DNA of 64,000 nucleotides, from the NCBI GenBank assembly GCA_900545525.1, contig UQZX01000013.1:1-64000 (forward strand), in the 5' to 3' direction. The stretch comes from an uncultured Prevotella sp. GTDB taxonomy: Bacteria; Bacteroidota; Bacteroidia; Bacteroidales; Bacteroidaceae. This document shows, piece by piece, positions 26,883-35,428 of the stretch. Position 1 is the first letter of the stretch, and every line of letters begins with the position of its first letter. The translations under genes and the position numbers were made by a program. The notes below the pieces were generated by a model. The model was given only the letters and a program-made list of their open reading frames with translations, searched no databases and was not told where the DNA came from.

Positions 26883-26904
26883 AGCATATAATTGGCTATC
26901 TTTG
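26873..26904 (+). promoter_or_regulatory. Bacteroidota-type promoter of nitroreductase operon
   Basis: TTTG at 26873-26876 and TATCTTTG at 26897-26904 are separated by 20 nt, a good match to the -33/-7 consensus, ending 29 nt before the start codon. Confidence 0.65.
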
Positions 26905-26933
26905 CACGTGTTTAACAAAAGCCATTTATCAAG

Positions 26934-27461
26934 ATGAAAGATTTTAGTGAGTTGGTGCAGTTGCGCCGCAGTCACCGTAAGTTTACCGGTGACGAGGTAT
27001 CGGCGGATGACGTGAAGATGATACTCAGGGCGGCGCTTATGTCGCCGACATCAAAAGGGCAACGCTCTTGGGAGTTTGTCGTTGTAGATGATAAAACCGA
27101 CATGGAGAAGATTGCAGACGCCAAGGATTTTGGTTCGCAGTTCTTGAAAGAAGCATCATTGGCAATCGTCGTTCTCGGCAATCCCGTGTTGAACGACTGC
27201 TGGATAGAAGACTGTTCCATTGCGTCTGCCGCAATTCAATATCAGGCGGAGGACCTCGGACTTGGCTCGTGCTGGGCACAGATGCGCGGACGCGGATTGT
27301 CCGACGGTACGGATGCTGCCACCGTGATACGCGGTATATTGGACATACCTGAAAATCTTGAGCCGCTTTGTGTGATAGGTATCGGTCATAAGGCGGATGA
27401 ACGTAAGCCACAAAGTGAGGATAAGCTGAAGTGGGAGAATGTACATGTTGATAAATATTAG
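26934..27461 (+). CDS. Nitroreductase family protein
   Basis: The 175-residue product is a flavin-dependent nitroreductase-fold enzyme. It has the FMN-binding RRSHRKF at the N terminus, AALMSPTSKGQRSWEFVVV, and the C-terminal glycine-rich LGLGSCWAQMRGRG segment. It is expected to be a cytoplasmic NAD(P)H-dependent reductase acting on quinone-like or nitro compounds; the physiological substrate is unknown. It leads a tight run with the DUF2520, kdsC and maf genes. Confidence 0.92.
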   Translation: MKDFSELVQLRRSHRKFTGDEVSADDVKMILRAALMSPTSKGQRSWEFVVVDDKTDMEKIADAKDFGSQFLKEASLAIVVLGNPVLNDCWIEDCSIASAAIQYQAEDLGLGSCWAQMRGRGLSDGTDAATVIRGILDIPENLEPLCVIGIGHKADERKPQSEDKLKWENVHVDKY

Positions 27462-27470
27462 ACGTTTCTC

Positions 27471-28256
27471 ATGGATATAACCCTCATCGGTGCCGGAAAT
27501 ATGGCAACAAATCTCGGTAAGGCTCTTTTGAAGGCAGGGCATAACATCGTACAGGTGTATAGCCGGACGGAAAAGTCTGCCGTAACTCTCGCCCGCATAC
27601 TTGGTGCGGAGCCTGTCACCAGCATTCCGGATGTTGGTGATGTGGCGTCAATATATATTATTGCAGTAAAAGACAGTGCGCTTGCATCGCTTCTTCCTTC
27701 TCTGTGCATGAATATGAAAGACAAGATATTCCTGCATACGGCGGGCAGCATGGACATTAATATATTTGACGGCATGGCACAGAATTATGGCGTGTTCTAT
27801 CCCATGCAGACATTCTCAAAGGAGCGTGAGGTTGATTTCCGCGTTATTCCTTGTTTCATCGAAGGCAATAATGACGCTGTGTTGTCGGTTGCAATGGATT
27901 TGGCGCATACTGTTTCAGACCATGTTTACGGGCTTTCTTCCGAAGGAAGGCGTGTGCTGCATCTTGCTGCTGTGTTTGCCTCTAACTTTGTGAACCATTG
28001 CTTCTCTGTCTCTTCGGAGCTTTTATCGGGATGCGGAATACCTTTCAGTGTGATGTATCCGCTTATAGACGAGGTAGTTAAGAAGTCGCGTATAATGGCT
28101 CCGGCCGATGCGCAGACCGGGCCGGCTGTGCGTTACGATGTCAATGTGATAAACCGCCAGGCTGAGATGTTGGCTTCCGAGCCGTTGTTGAGGAATATAT
28201 ACGAGAATATGAGCCGTAGTATACATGAAATGTCGGAAAGACAGAAAGGACAGTAG
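27471..28256 (+). CDS. Rossmann-fold/DUF2520 domain protein
   Basis: The 261-residue product starts with a dinucleotide-binding Rossmann motif (ITLIGAGNMATNLGKAL, GxGxxA type) followed by a DUF2520 C-terminal helical domain (LHLAAVFASNFVNHCFSVSSELL). The architecture resembles 6-phosphogluconate or pyrroline-carboxylate reductase-type oxidoreductases, but no substrate is known for this family. It lies 9 bp after the nitroreductase gene and ends 1 bp before kdsC. Confidence 0.9.
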   Translation: MDITLIGAGNMATNLGKALLKAGHNIVQVYSRTEKSAVTLARILGAEPVTSIPDVGDVASIYIIAVKDSALASLLPSLCMNMKDKIFLHTAGSMDINIFDGMAQNYGVFYPMQTFSKEREVDFRVIPCFIEGNNDAVLSVAMDLAHTVSDHVYGLSSEGRRVLHLAAVFASNFVNHCFSVSSELLSGCGIPFSVMYPLIDEVVKKSRIMAPADAQTGPAVRYDVNVINRQAEMLASEPLLRNIYENMSRSIHEMSERQKGQ

Positions 28257-28257
28257 A

Positions 28258-28776
28258 ATGATAAATTATGACTTGAAAAAGATAAAGGCAATCATCTTTG
28301 ATGTCGACGGCGTGCTTAGTTCGGAAGTAATACCGATGCACCCGGATGGCGAACCGATGCGTACGGTGAATATAAAAGACGGATATGCCATACAGCTTGC
28401 CTGCAAGCAGGGACTGCATATTGCCATAATGACAGGTGGCAGCACGGAGAGTGTTTACCGCCGCTATACAGGTCTTGGCGTTGCCGATGTGTATATGAAG
28501 TGTGCGGTTAAGATAAAGACATACGAAGAGTTTCTTGCCAAATATTCATTAACCGATGATGAAGTCTTGTATGTTGGCGACGATATACCCGACTATGAGA
28601 TAATGAAACGTTGCGGATGTCCGTGCTGTCCTGCCGATGCTTGTCCAGACATAAAGGACATAAGCATATATATAAGCAGCCGTAACGGTGGTATGGGATG
28701 TGGACGTGACATAATAGAGCAGGTGTTGCGTGTACATGGAAAGTGGATGAGTGATGCCCGGGCGTTTGGCTGGTGA
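28258..28776 (+). CDS. kdsC: KdsC-type HAD phosphatase (KDO 8-phosphate phosphatase)
   Basis: KdsC removes phosphate from 3-deoxy-D-manno-octulosonate 8-phosphate in the pathway to the KDO of lipopolysaccharide. The 172-residue product shows HAD motif I IFDVDGVLSS, motif II MTGGST, a Lys region and motif IV GDDIPDYEIM, without a cap domain, as in the tetrameric C0-type KdsC. The ATG at 28258 is chosen; an ATG at 28225 lies inside the preceding gene. It could act on a related nonulosonate phosphate instead. Confidence 0.9.
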   Translation: MINYDLKKIKAIIFDVDGVLSSEVIPMHPDGEPMRTVNIKDGYAIQLACKQGLHIAIMTGGSTESVYRRYTGLGVADVYMKCAVKIKTYEEFLAKYSLTDDEVLYVGDDIPDYEIMKRCGCPCCPADACPDIKDISIYISSRNGGMGCGRDIIEQVLRVHGKWMSDARAFGW

Positions 28777-28844
28777 TGCTTTCCAGATAATAGGGAGAAA
28801 TAAAGAATATGTTGAAATGCCAAGAATGAGGTGCTTTTATTGAT

Positions 28845-29420
28845 ATGGACAGAAACTATATGATAATATTGGGCAGTAACAGTCCGCGGCGTAAGGAATT
28901 GCTTGCCGGACTGGGACTTGATTTTGAAGTAAAGGTTATTGACGGTATATCTGAAACATACCCCGAGGATACGCCGTCGTGTGATGTTGCGGCATACATT
29001 GCCGGCAGGAAAGCAGATGCCTATACTGATACTCTGGAGGAAAATACACTTGTTATAACGGCAGATACAGTTGTCATTGCCGGTGACGAGATATTGGGAA
29101 AACCGGCGGACCGTGAAGATGCACGGAGAATGTTGAGGATGCTCAGTGGCAGGACGCATCAGGTTATAACAGGAGTCTGCCTGCTGACATCATCATCGCG
29201 CCGTGTCTTTTCCGTGACGACAGACGTTACGTTTAAAGAACTTACAGATGTGGAGATAGATTATTACATCGACAATTACAAGCCTTTTGACAAGGCAGGT
29301 GCCTATGGTATTCAGGAGTGGATAGGATATATAGGGGTTACCGGGCTTTGTGGAAGCTATTTCAATGTAATGGGATTGCCGGTCCAGAGGATATATCAGG
29401 AACTTCAGGACATGCTGTAA
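28845..29420 (+). CDS. maf: Maf-family nucleotide pyrophosphatase
   Basis: The 191-residue product is a Maf/Ham1-fold nucleoside triphosphate pyrophosphatase, which hydrolyses dTTP/UTP or modified nucleotides to monophosphates in the cytoplasm. It has the family N-terminal signature LGSNSPRRKELLAGLGL, the catalytic TADTVV segment and GKPADREDARRML, then AYGIQEW near the C terminus. It ends the nitroreductase-DUF2520-kdsC-maf operon, followed by a shared terminator. Confidence 0.95.
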   Translation: MDRNYMIILGSNSPRRKELLAGLGLDFEVKVIDGISETYPEDTPSCDVAAYIAGRKADAYTDTLEENTLVITADTVVIAGDEILGKPADREDARRMLRMLSGRTHQVITGVCLLTSSSRRVFSVTTDVTFKELTDVEIDYYIDNYKPFDKAGAYGIQEWIGYIGVTGLCGSYFNVMGLPVQRIYQELQDML

Positions 29421-29443
29421 TCGGCCGGTTGAACAAATAAAAT

Positions 29444-29490
29444 AAGGTGTGTCAAGACAGTATATTGTTTTGACACACCTTTATTTTTAC
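29444..29490. terminator. Bidirectional terminator between maf and pepD
   Basis: AAGGTGTGTCAA (29444-29455) pairs perfectly with TTGACACACCTT (29470-29481), flanked by A-rich and T-rich tracts on either side, so it can serve both converging genes. Confidence 0.9.
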
Positions 29491-29512
29491 TTATATGACA
29501 TATATTCCGCCA

Positions 29513-30970
29513 TTATTTAGCAGGAATATTCTTTAAGATTTCAAGAAGATGATCCCATACTGTCTGTACGGTCGGTATCAGCAGACGTTCGTCAGGAGAA
29601 TGGACACCGCGCAGTGTAGGACCGAATGATACCATGTCCAGATTGGGATATCTTTCTGCAAACAGACCGCATTCAAGTCCTGCATGTATGCCCAAAACTT
29701 TGGGTTCTTTGTTGAACAGCTTTCTGTATGTCTCTGTAACAATGGCTGTAAGTTTGCTGTCGGGATTCATTTTCCATGCAGGATAGCCGTCTCCCTGTGT
29801 CACTTCTGCACCGCCAAGCTGGAATACAGCTTTAACCGTGTTGCCCATATTGCGCAGGTTACTCATCACGTTTGAGCGCTGCGAAGCCACAACCGTTATG
29901 CTGTTGTCGGCAGTAGACACGCTTGCCACGTTGCTTGATGTCTCAACCATCCACGACAGTGCCTCATCCTGACACATAGAGAAGACACCGTTGTCCACAG
30001 CCTGCATAGCCATGATAAACTTGCGGCTTGTTTCTTTCGGCAGAACCTGTGCTTCGTCCGTGCTTTCCAAATGGAACTCCATGTTCTTCTCGGTGACATG
30101 AAATTCCTCCTCAACGTCGCTTACAAGCACGTTCCAGTCTATGCGTACATCTTCCTTTACATCTGCAGGTACGGCAAAAACGATGACACCGTCGCGTGGA
30201 ATAGCGTTGTGCATGCGTCCTGAATTGAACGATACAAGGCGAAGGTCATGCTTCTCCTGTTCCGTATAAAGGAAGCGTGACAATATTTTAATGCCGTTTG
30301 CCAGTTTCTTGTTTATGTCGTCTCCGCTGTGTCCTCCGTTCAGTCCTTTAAGCGAAGCCTTCATGAAGAAATATCCTTCAGGGGCATTTTCGCGTTTGAA
30401 GCTGAACACTGCGTTTGTCGTCATGCCTCCTGCACAGCTGATGAAGAACTGTCCCTCGTCTTCACTGTCAAGGTTTATAAGCATGTCTCCTGTCATAAAT
30501 CCTGCTTTCATGCCCATGGCACCTGTAAGTCCTGTTTCCTCATCCCTTGTAAAGACACACTCTATCGGACCGTGTTCGATGTCGTTGCTGTCAAGCAGTG
30601 CAAGTTCCATGGCACATCCTATGCCGTCATCGGCTCCCAATGTAGTGCCTTTTGCCTTCATCCATTCACCGTCAATATATGTCTGAATAGGGTCTTTTGT
30701 AAAGTCAATGTCCACTTCAACCAGCTTTTCGCATACCATGTCCATGTGGCTTTGCAGTATTATCGTCTGTCTGTCCTCATGTCCTTTTGTCGCCGGTTTC
30801 CTTATTATCACGTTGCCGGTTTCGTCTACAACTGTCTCAAGGTTTCTGCTTTCACCAAACTCCTTCAGATATTCAATCATTTTCTCTTCGTGTTTTGAAG
30901 GACGAGGTATTTCATTTATCTTTGCAAAATGTTCAAAGACACAAGCGGGTTTTAAGTCACTTTTATTCAT
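29513..30970 (-). CDS. pepD: Aminoacyl-histidine dipeptidase (M20 family)
   Basis: PepD cleaves Xaa-His and other dipeptides and is a cytoplasmic di-zinc M20 peptidase. The 485-residue product has the metal-binding motifs LQSHMDMVCEK, GADDGIGCA and TRDEETGLTGAMGM, a lid domain in the middle and the C-terminal HAGLECG. The length is typical for PepD. It stands alone, convergent with maf and divergent from the small membrane protein gene at 31037. Confidence 0.95.
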   Translation of the reverse strand: MNKSDLKPACVFEHFAKINEIPRPSKHEEKMIEYLKEFGESRNLETVVDETGNVIIRKPATKGHEDRQTIILQSHMDMVCEKLVEVDIDFTKDPIQTYIDGEWMKAKGTTLGADDGIGCAMELALLDSNDIEHGPIECVFTRDEETGLTGAMGMKAGFMTGDMLINLDSEDEGQFFISCAGGMTTNAVFSFKRENAPEGYFFMKASLKGLNGGHSGDDINKKLANGIKILSRFLYTEQEKHDLRLVSFNSGRMHNAIPRDGVIVFAVPADVKEDVRIDWNVLVSDVEEEFHVTEKNMEFHLESTDEAQVLPKETSRKFIMAMQAVDNGVFSMCQDEALSWMVETSSNVASVSTADNSITVVASQRSNVMSNLRNMGNTVKAVFQLGGAEVTQGDGYPAWKMNPDSKLTAIVTETYRKLFNKEPKVLGIHAGLECGLFAERYPNLDMVSFGPTLRGVHSPDERLLIPTVQTVWDHLLEILKNIPAK

Positions 30971-31010
30971 TATTAATCTATTTTTTATAGTTTATTCATA
31001 AAGAAATCAT

Positions 31011-31018
31011 TATCTTTG
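31011..31018 (+). promoter_or_regulatory. Putative -7 element upstream of small membrane protein
   Basis: TATCTTTG matches the -7 consensus 18 nt upstream of the ATG at 31037. It also shows that the in-frame start at 31016 is unlikely. Confidence 0.5.
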
Positions 31019-31036
31019 CATGCAAAAATAAGAAAA

Positions 31037-31234
31037 ATGACAGAAACTCTGCTCTTTAGCGTGTTAATAATTGCTATATCCATGCTGTTATTGTGCATAA
31101 AGATAGTTCTGCGTAAGGGTGGGCGCTTCTCGTCATATCATGTTGGTGACAGTCCCGATATGCGTAAGCGGAAAATAGGTTGTGTGCTGAAACAAGACAA
31201 GGACGAACGCCGGAAGAAAAAGCTTTATAATTAA
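31037..31234 (+). CDS. Small membrane protein of unknown function
   Basis: This 65-residue product has one N-terminal hydrophobic segment (about residues 4-22, LLFSVLIIAISMLLLCIKIVL) and a basic cytoplasmic tail with GDSPDMRKRKIGC and a Lys/Arg-rich end. I do not recognise a named family, though similar short proteins are common in Bacteroidota genomes. It lies 19 bp before the OmpH-like gene and shares its promoter, which hints at an envelope role. Confidence 0.75.
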   Translation: MTETLLFSVLIIAISMLLLCIKIVLRKGGRFSSYHVGDSPDMRKRKIGCVLKQDKDERRKKKLYN

Positions 31235-31253
31235 AAACAGACAATATCCAAAA

Positions 31254-31853
31254 ATGAAAAAAACGATTATCCGTACCATGTCGGTTGCATTTGCAGCTGT
31301 TGCCATGACAGCTTGTAACAATCAGGCTCCGAAAGTGGAAGAGAAAACACATGCCTCGGCTGATGCCGTGGGCACAAAGATTGCTTATGTGGAAGTTGAT
31401 TCCATAATGTCACAGTATAAGTTTTGTAAAGAATATTCGCTAATACTTCAGAAGAAGAGCCAGAATATACAGAATACCATTAATGCAAAAGGACAGTCGT
31501 TGCAGGCTGCTGCGGCAAAGTTCCAGCAGGATATACAAAGCAATAAGTATACTCAGCAGCAGGCAGAGGCTGTGCAGGCGGGTCTTCAGAAGCAGGATGC
31601 TGACCTCCGTGCTTTGCAGCAGCGTCTTGGAAACGAGTTCCAGGCAGAAACGGAAAAGTTCAATACAGCATTGAGAGACAGTATACAGCACTATCTTGCA
31701 GCTTACAACAAAGACAAAAAGTATGCACTTATACTTAGCAAGGCAGGTGACAATATCCTTTATGCAGACAAGGCATACGACATTACCAATGAGGTTATTG
31801 CCGGTCTGAACAAGGCTTACAAGCCGGCTCCGGCAAAGAAAGAAACGAAATAA
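31254..31853 (+). CDS. OmpH/Skp-like periplasmic chaperone, lipoprotein
   Basis: The 199-residue product has a lipoprotein signal peptide with the lipobox Cys at about residue 22 (AMTACNNQ), an OmpH core start KIAYVEVDSIMSQYKF, a long Gln- and Ala-rich coiled coil (about 65-140) that would form the tentacles, and a C-terminal return strand KYALILSKAGDNILYAD. Skp-like proteins hold unfolded outer-membrane proteins in the periplasm. Being a lipoprotein differs from soluble E. coli Skp. Confidence 0.92.
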   Translation: MKKTIIRTMSVAFAAVAMTACNNQAPKVEEKTHASADAVGTKIAYVEVDSIMSQYKFCKEYSLILQKKSQNIQNTINAKGQSLQAAAAKFQQDIQSNKYTQQQAEAVQAGLQKQDADLRALQQRLGNEFQAETEKFNTALRDSIQHYLAAYNKDKKYALILSKAGDNILYADKAYDITNEVIAGLNKAYKPAPAKKETK

Positions 31854-31877
31854 TACAGATTAAACACTTCTGTATAG

Positions 31878-31923
31878 ATATATAATAAGGTGAGACATCA
31901 TGATGTCTCACCTTATTATATAT
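31878..31923. terminator. 46-bp perfect palindrome, bidirectional terminator
   Basis: The sequence is perfectly symmetric around 31900/31901 with arms containing AAGGTGAGACATCA and its complement, flanked by AT-rich sequence. It separates the convergent ompH-like and RDD genes. Confidence 0.85.
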
Positions 31924-32022
31924 ATGTGTGCATTGTCATGTTACATATATGTTCTTGTTTTTCACATATATGTCCTACGGGTCACATGCCTTTTTTATAA
32001 TGGACATTGCAGGCTGCTTCCC

Positions 32023-32757
32023 TTATATGAGCTCAAGAACATAATATTGATAGTCGTACATCAACGTGGTGAGGAACTTTCTGTCATCGTTGTCGTCCGG
32101 TTTTATTCCCAGCATGTCCTGTATCTTTTTGGAAAGACGTGCTGCCTGTTGTGCGTTGCGAGGGTCGGAACCTTGGAGGGCTTTCCTTATTATTTCTATC
32201 TGTCCGGAAGACAGCTTCGCCGCTTCGGGATATACGGGGCTGTAGTCTTTCCTTGCATAGCTGAACTCATCGAGAGATATGTGCATTTTCTTGTATTCTT
32301 TCTGCTTTATGACCAATGTACCTGCGGCAAGGTCACCAAAACGCTGGTTCTTCTTTGTACATATAATTGCAATAAGTCCTATACAACTTATATGAAGGTC
32401 TATAAGCAGTAACATCCATCTCATCAGAAAGTCTCCGATACCCGGTGTCGAGCCGTCGGCTTTTACTACACGTGTTTTCATTATTCTCTTTCCGAGAGTC
32501 TGTCCGTTGTTGAATGTCTCGCATAGAAAAGAATAGAAAATAGCAGGCAGGTATGCTGCAAACGTGATGACAATGGCTATCTTATCGCCAAAACCCGATA
32601 AGGACGAAGGCATGTTGAATATCATAAAAGAAGCAGAAAGCACATACAGCACAATGACAATCATGTCGATAATCCTTGCCATTATACGGTCTCCTATGCT
32701 CGCAGGTGTCTGTGATATGCGGACAAACTGACCTGTAATTATATCCGATGCAGCCAT
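32023..32757 (-). CDS. RDD family membrane protein
   Basis: The 244-residue protein has an RDD domain: a conserved Arg/Asp start (ASIGDRIMARIIDMIVIVLYVL), a second helix pair with GQTLGKRIMKTRVVKADG and a third ending with FGDLAAGTLVI. About four helices are followed by a soluble C-terminal tail (KLSSGQIEIIRKALQGSD). RDD proteins are poorly understood; some are linked to ion transport. It is divergent from, and only 56 bp away from, the SpoIIM-MoxR operon, a pairing seen often in Bacteroidota, so it probably belongs to that functional group. Confidence 0.9.
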   Translation of the reverse strand: MAASDIITGQFVRISQTPASIGDRIMARIIDMIVIVLYVLSASFMIFNMPSSLSGFGDKIAIVITFAAYLPAIFYSFLCETFNNGQTLGKRIMKTRVVKADGSTPGIGDFLMRWMLLLIDLHISCIGLIAIICTKKNQRFGDLAAGTLVIKQKEYKKMHISLDEFSYARKDYSPVYPEAAKLSSGQIEIIRKALQGSDPRNAQQAARLSKKIQDMLGIKPDDNDDRKFLTTLMYDYQYYVLELI

Positions 32758-32773
32758 TTATTATTGAAATATG

Positions 32774-32804
32774 TTGCAAATATAGCGATTAATTTATATT
32801 TTTG
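32774..32804 (+). promoter_or_regulatory. Putative promoter of the SpoIIM-MoxR operon
   Basis: TATTTTTG at 32797-32804 matches the -7 consensus, with TTG at 32774-32776 about 20 nt upstream. It ends only 9 nt before the ATG at 32814. Confidence 0.5.
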
Positions 32805-32813
32805 TCACTGATA

Positions 32814-33800
32814 ATGAAAGAAATAGTTTTCATACGCAACAATATAGACAAGTGGCAGAAAGCTGAACATGTCATGGACGACACTTTCTGGTATACACCC
32901 GACGAGCTTGCAGAGGTGTATATTGGCATAACGGCAGACCTCGCCTTTGCCATGACACATTATCCGGAGTCGCGTATAACAGTCTATCTTAATAACCTTG
33001 CGTCTGCCATTCATAACGAAATTTATAAAAACAAGCGCGAGAAATGGTCGCGTATATTGACGTTTTGGACGCATGAGGTGCCCCTTGTCATGTATCATGA
33101 GCGGCGCTTGCTCCTTGTTTCTTTCCTCATAATGTTTGTCAGCACCGTAATCGGAATAATATCACAGGCTGCCGATCCGGAATTTGTCCGTGTGATATTG
33201 GGTGACGGCTATGTCGATATGACCCTTGAGAACATTGCCAAAGGCAAGCCAATGGACGTATATTCGGGAGGAGATGAGACCGGCATGTTCCTGACTATAA
33301 CCTTTAATAATATAGGAGTGGCGTTCCGCACTTTTGTTTTAGGGCTGTTTACGAGTATCGGAACGGGCTGGAGCCTTTTCTATAACGGTATAATGATAGG
33401 TTGTTTCGAGACCTTTTTCTGCCAGCACGGACTTCTCGGTGAGTCTTTTCTCGCAGTGTTTCTGCACGGAACGCTTGAAATATCCGCCATTGTTGTTGCC
33501 GGTGCGGCAGGACTTGCATTAGGTAACGGCTGGCTTTTTCCCGGAACATATTCACGCATTGTGTCCTTTCGCCGTGGTGCCCGTCGCGGACTTAAGATTG
33601 TTGTCGGCACTGTCCCCATATTCATTGTGGCAGGATTTATCGAAGGATTTGTCACCCGGCATACCGAGCTTCCATACTTTATAAGGTTTGGTTTCATATT
33701 GCTGTCTTTGGCATTTGTCATATTCTATTTTATCATATTGCCCCGTCATATAAACAGTAAACTAAATAAAATTGAAAGTCATGCAAAAAGCAAAGATTGA
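32814..33800 (+). CDS. SpoIIM family (stage II sporulation protein M-like) membrane protein
   Basis: The 328-residue product starts at the ATG at 32814 (a TTG at 32802 lies in the promoter). A soluble N-terminal part (about 1-95) precedes a SpoIIM domain with about six membrane helices, including NNIGVAFRTFVLGLFTSIGTGWSLFYNG and FLHGTLEISAIVVAGAAGL. SpoIIM proteins support peptidoglycan remodelling during engulfment in spore formers, but this organism is not a spore former and the role here is unknown. It is the first gene of a MoxR-type operon and overlaps the next by 20 bp. Confidence 0.93.
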   Translation: MKEIVFIRNNIDKWQKAEHVMDDTFWYTPDELAEVYIGITADLAFAMTHYPESRITVYLNNLASAIHNEIYKNKREKWSRILTFWTHEVPLVMYHERRLLLVSFLIMFVSTVIGIISQAADPEFVRVILGDGYVDMTLENIAKGKPMDVYSGGDETGMFLTITFNNIGVAFRTFVLGLFTSIGTGWSLFYNGIMIGCFETFFCQHGLLGESFLAVFLHGTLEISAIVVAGAAGLALGNGWLFPGTYSRIVSFRRGARRGLKIVVGTVPIFIVAGFIEGFVTRHTELPYFIRFGFILLSLAFVIFYFIILPRHINSKLNKIESHAKSKD

Positions 33801-34764
33801 ACTGTACCGTACGCGCTCATTCAGTGAGAAACTTTCCGCGACATTCGACTATCTGTCGGAGAATGGCAGACTGTTGTTAAAATTCCTTCTTTACCTTATC
33901 CTGCCTGTATGTATGGTGCAGGCATTGGGAATGAACACGTTCATGGAATATACCCTGAAGGGAGCGGTAGGTGAGGATGTATATGCCGGTTCGGGAGAAC
34001 TCTTTTCCCTTATAGCGGGCTATTCGGTGTTTATGCTGATGACATGTATCGGTTCTCTTCTATGCTCGTCGCTGTCCTACGGACTGATGAGGCTTTATAA
34101 CGAACGTGACGAACGGCTGGAAGGAATTACACTGGGCAGCTTCCGCCCTTATCTTTTGAGAGGCATTAAACGCTCGTTTATCCTCGGACTTATCGTAACG
34201 GTCTTTGTATCTCTGTTTATCGCCGTCTTCATCCTGTTGTCCGTTGCGGCAGGTTCCGATAGCGGCATTGCCGTTTTTCTCGTCCTGTGTTTTATTGCAT
34301 TGGTCGTTTGTTTTATACCCCTCAGCCTTTCATTACCCGCATATATTGTAGAAGACATAACCGTCATGCAGGCTCTGTCAAAATCCCTCAGGCTCGGTTT
34401 CAAGACGTGGGGAGGCATCTTTGCCGTAGTGTTTGTTCTTTATATAGTCGTATCGGTAATCTCGGGCATGTCTGCCATGCCTTGGTATATCATGATGATA
34501 GCCCGCAGTATCTTCATTGTATCCGATACAGCTGAGGGAGCAGGCATTGTGACTTCGTCCGTATACGTCATTATAATGTACCTGCTGGCAGTGGTTCAGG
34601 CGTTCGGCATGTATGTCGGATACATACTCATGTATACTGGAATAGGCATACAGTATGGTCACGCTGCAGATAAGATTGACGGCATGTCTGTTGAGCGTGA
34701 TGTGGACAATTTTGAACGCTTCTCGGACAATAACACTGACGACAGCGGGCTTTTTGCAGACTGA
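33781..34764 (+). CDS. Polytopic membrane protein of MoxR operon
   Basis: The 327-residue product has about six membrane helices arranged in three pairs (LLKFLLYLILPVCMVQAL, LIAGYSVFMLMTCIG, FILGLIVTVFVSLFIAVFILL, AVFLVLCFIALVVCFIPL, GGIFAVVFVLYIVVSVI, VYVIIMYLLAVVQAFGMYVGYIL) and a hydrophilic acidic C-terminal tail. No named domain is recognised with confidence. It overlaps the SpoIIM-like gene and precedes the DUF4129 gene, a fixed place in these clusters. Confidence 0.85.
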   Translation: MQKAKIELYRTRSFSEKLSATFDYLSENGRLLLKFLLYLILPVCMVQALGMNTFMEYTLKGAVGEDVYAGSGELFSLIAGYSVFMLMTCIGSLLCSSLSYGLMRLYNERDERLEGITLGSFRPYLLRGIKRSFILGLIVTVFVSLFIAVFILLSVAAGSDSGIAVFLVLCFIALVVCFIPLSLSLPAYIVEDITVMQALSKSLRLGFKTWGGIFAVVFVLYIVVSVISGMSAMPWYIMMIARSIFIVSDTAEGAGIVTSSVYVIIMYLLAVVQAFGMYVGYILMYTGIGIQYGHAADKIDGMSVERDVDNFERFSDNNTDDSGLFAD

Positions 34765-34792
34765 AGATTATTAACCCGTACAGAATACATAT

Positions 34793-35428
34793 ATGCTGAA
34801 CAATGTATCCGATACGTTAAGGATAGACACGGCGGTGCTCAATACATGGCGTGCCGATGATAATTACGACTATGCGCGCGAAATGGTGCAGTCGGATTTC
34901 AGCCTGCGCGAATGGATATACATGCATATAGACTACTTGTTTTCACGCATATTCGGCAGCCGGTTCTATTCGGACAACGTCACATTCATCTGGTGTTCTG
35001 TCGGCATTGTGCTTATTGCAGCCATGGCAGCCTTTATTTATTATAAGAAGCCGGCACTGTTCGGACGTGGCGGAAAGACGGTGCAGGAGTATGAAGTCAC
35101 GGAAGACACGATATACGGAATAGACTTCCCCGAAAAGATAGCCCTTGCCATGGAGCGGCATGACTATCGTGAGGCGGTACGCCTGACATATCTTTATGCC
35201 CTTAAAGAGCTTTCGGATGCCGGACGCATCGACTGGCAGCCGTATAAAACACCGTCGCAATATACTGCCGAAGTCAGGATTTCCGAGTTCCGTACGTTCT
35301 CCAATCACTTCCTTCGCGTGCGTTACGGCAACTTTTCCGCAACGGAAGAGCTTGCATACGAGATGCAACGGCTGCGTATTGCCATAATGAATGCGGGCGG
35401 CAATACACCGGAAGGAGGTGGACAATGA
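34793..35428 (+). CDS. DUF4129 domain protein of MoxR operon
   Basis: The 211-residue product has a soluble N-terminal stretch, one membrane helix (about 64-83, FIWCSVGIVLIAAMAAFIYY) and a DUF4129 C-terminal domain (AMERHDYREAVRLTYLYALKELSDAGRIDWQPYKTPSQYT). DUF4129 domains often accompany transglutaminase or MoxR genes in envelope-related operons; the biochemical role is unknown. Its stop overlaps the next gene by 4 bp. Confidence 0.9.
   Translation: MLNNVSDTLRIDTAVLNTWRADDNYDYAREMVQSDFSLREWIYMHIDYLFSRIFGSRFYSDNVTFIWCSVGIVLIAAMAAFIYYKKPALFGRGGKTVQEYEVTEDTIYGIDFPEKIALAMERHDYREAVRLTYLYALKELSDAGRIDWQPYKTPSQYTAEVRISEFRTFSNHFLRVRYGNFSATEELAYEMQRLRIAIMNAGGNTPEGGGQ

Noticed and set aside
31924..32022. 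Repeated ACATATATG words between the palindrome and the RDD gene
   Set aside because: Only two good copies with irregular spacing in AT-rich DNA; not distinguishable from chance.
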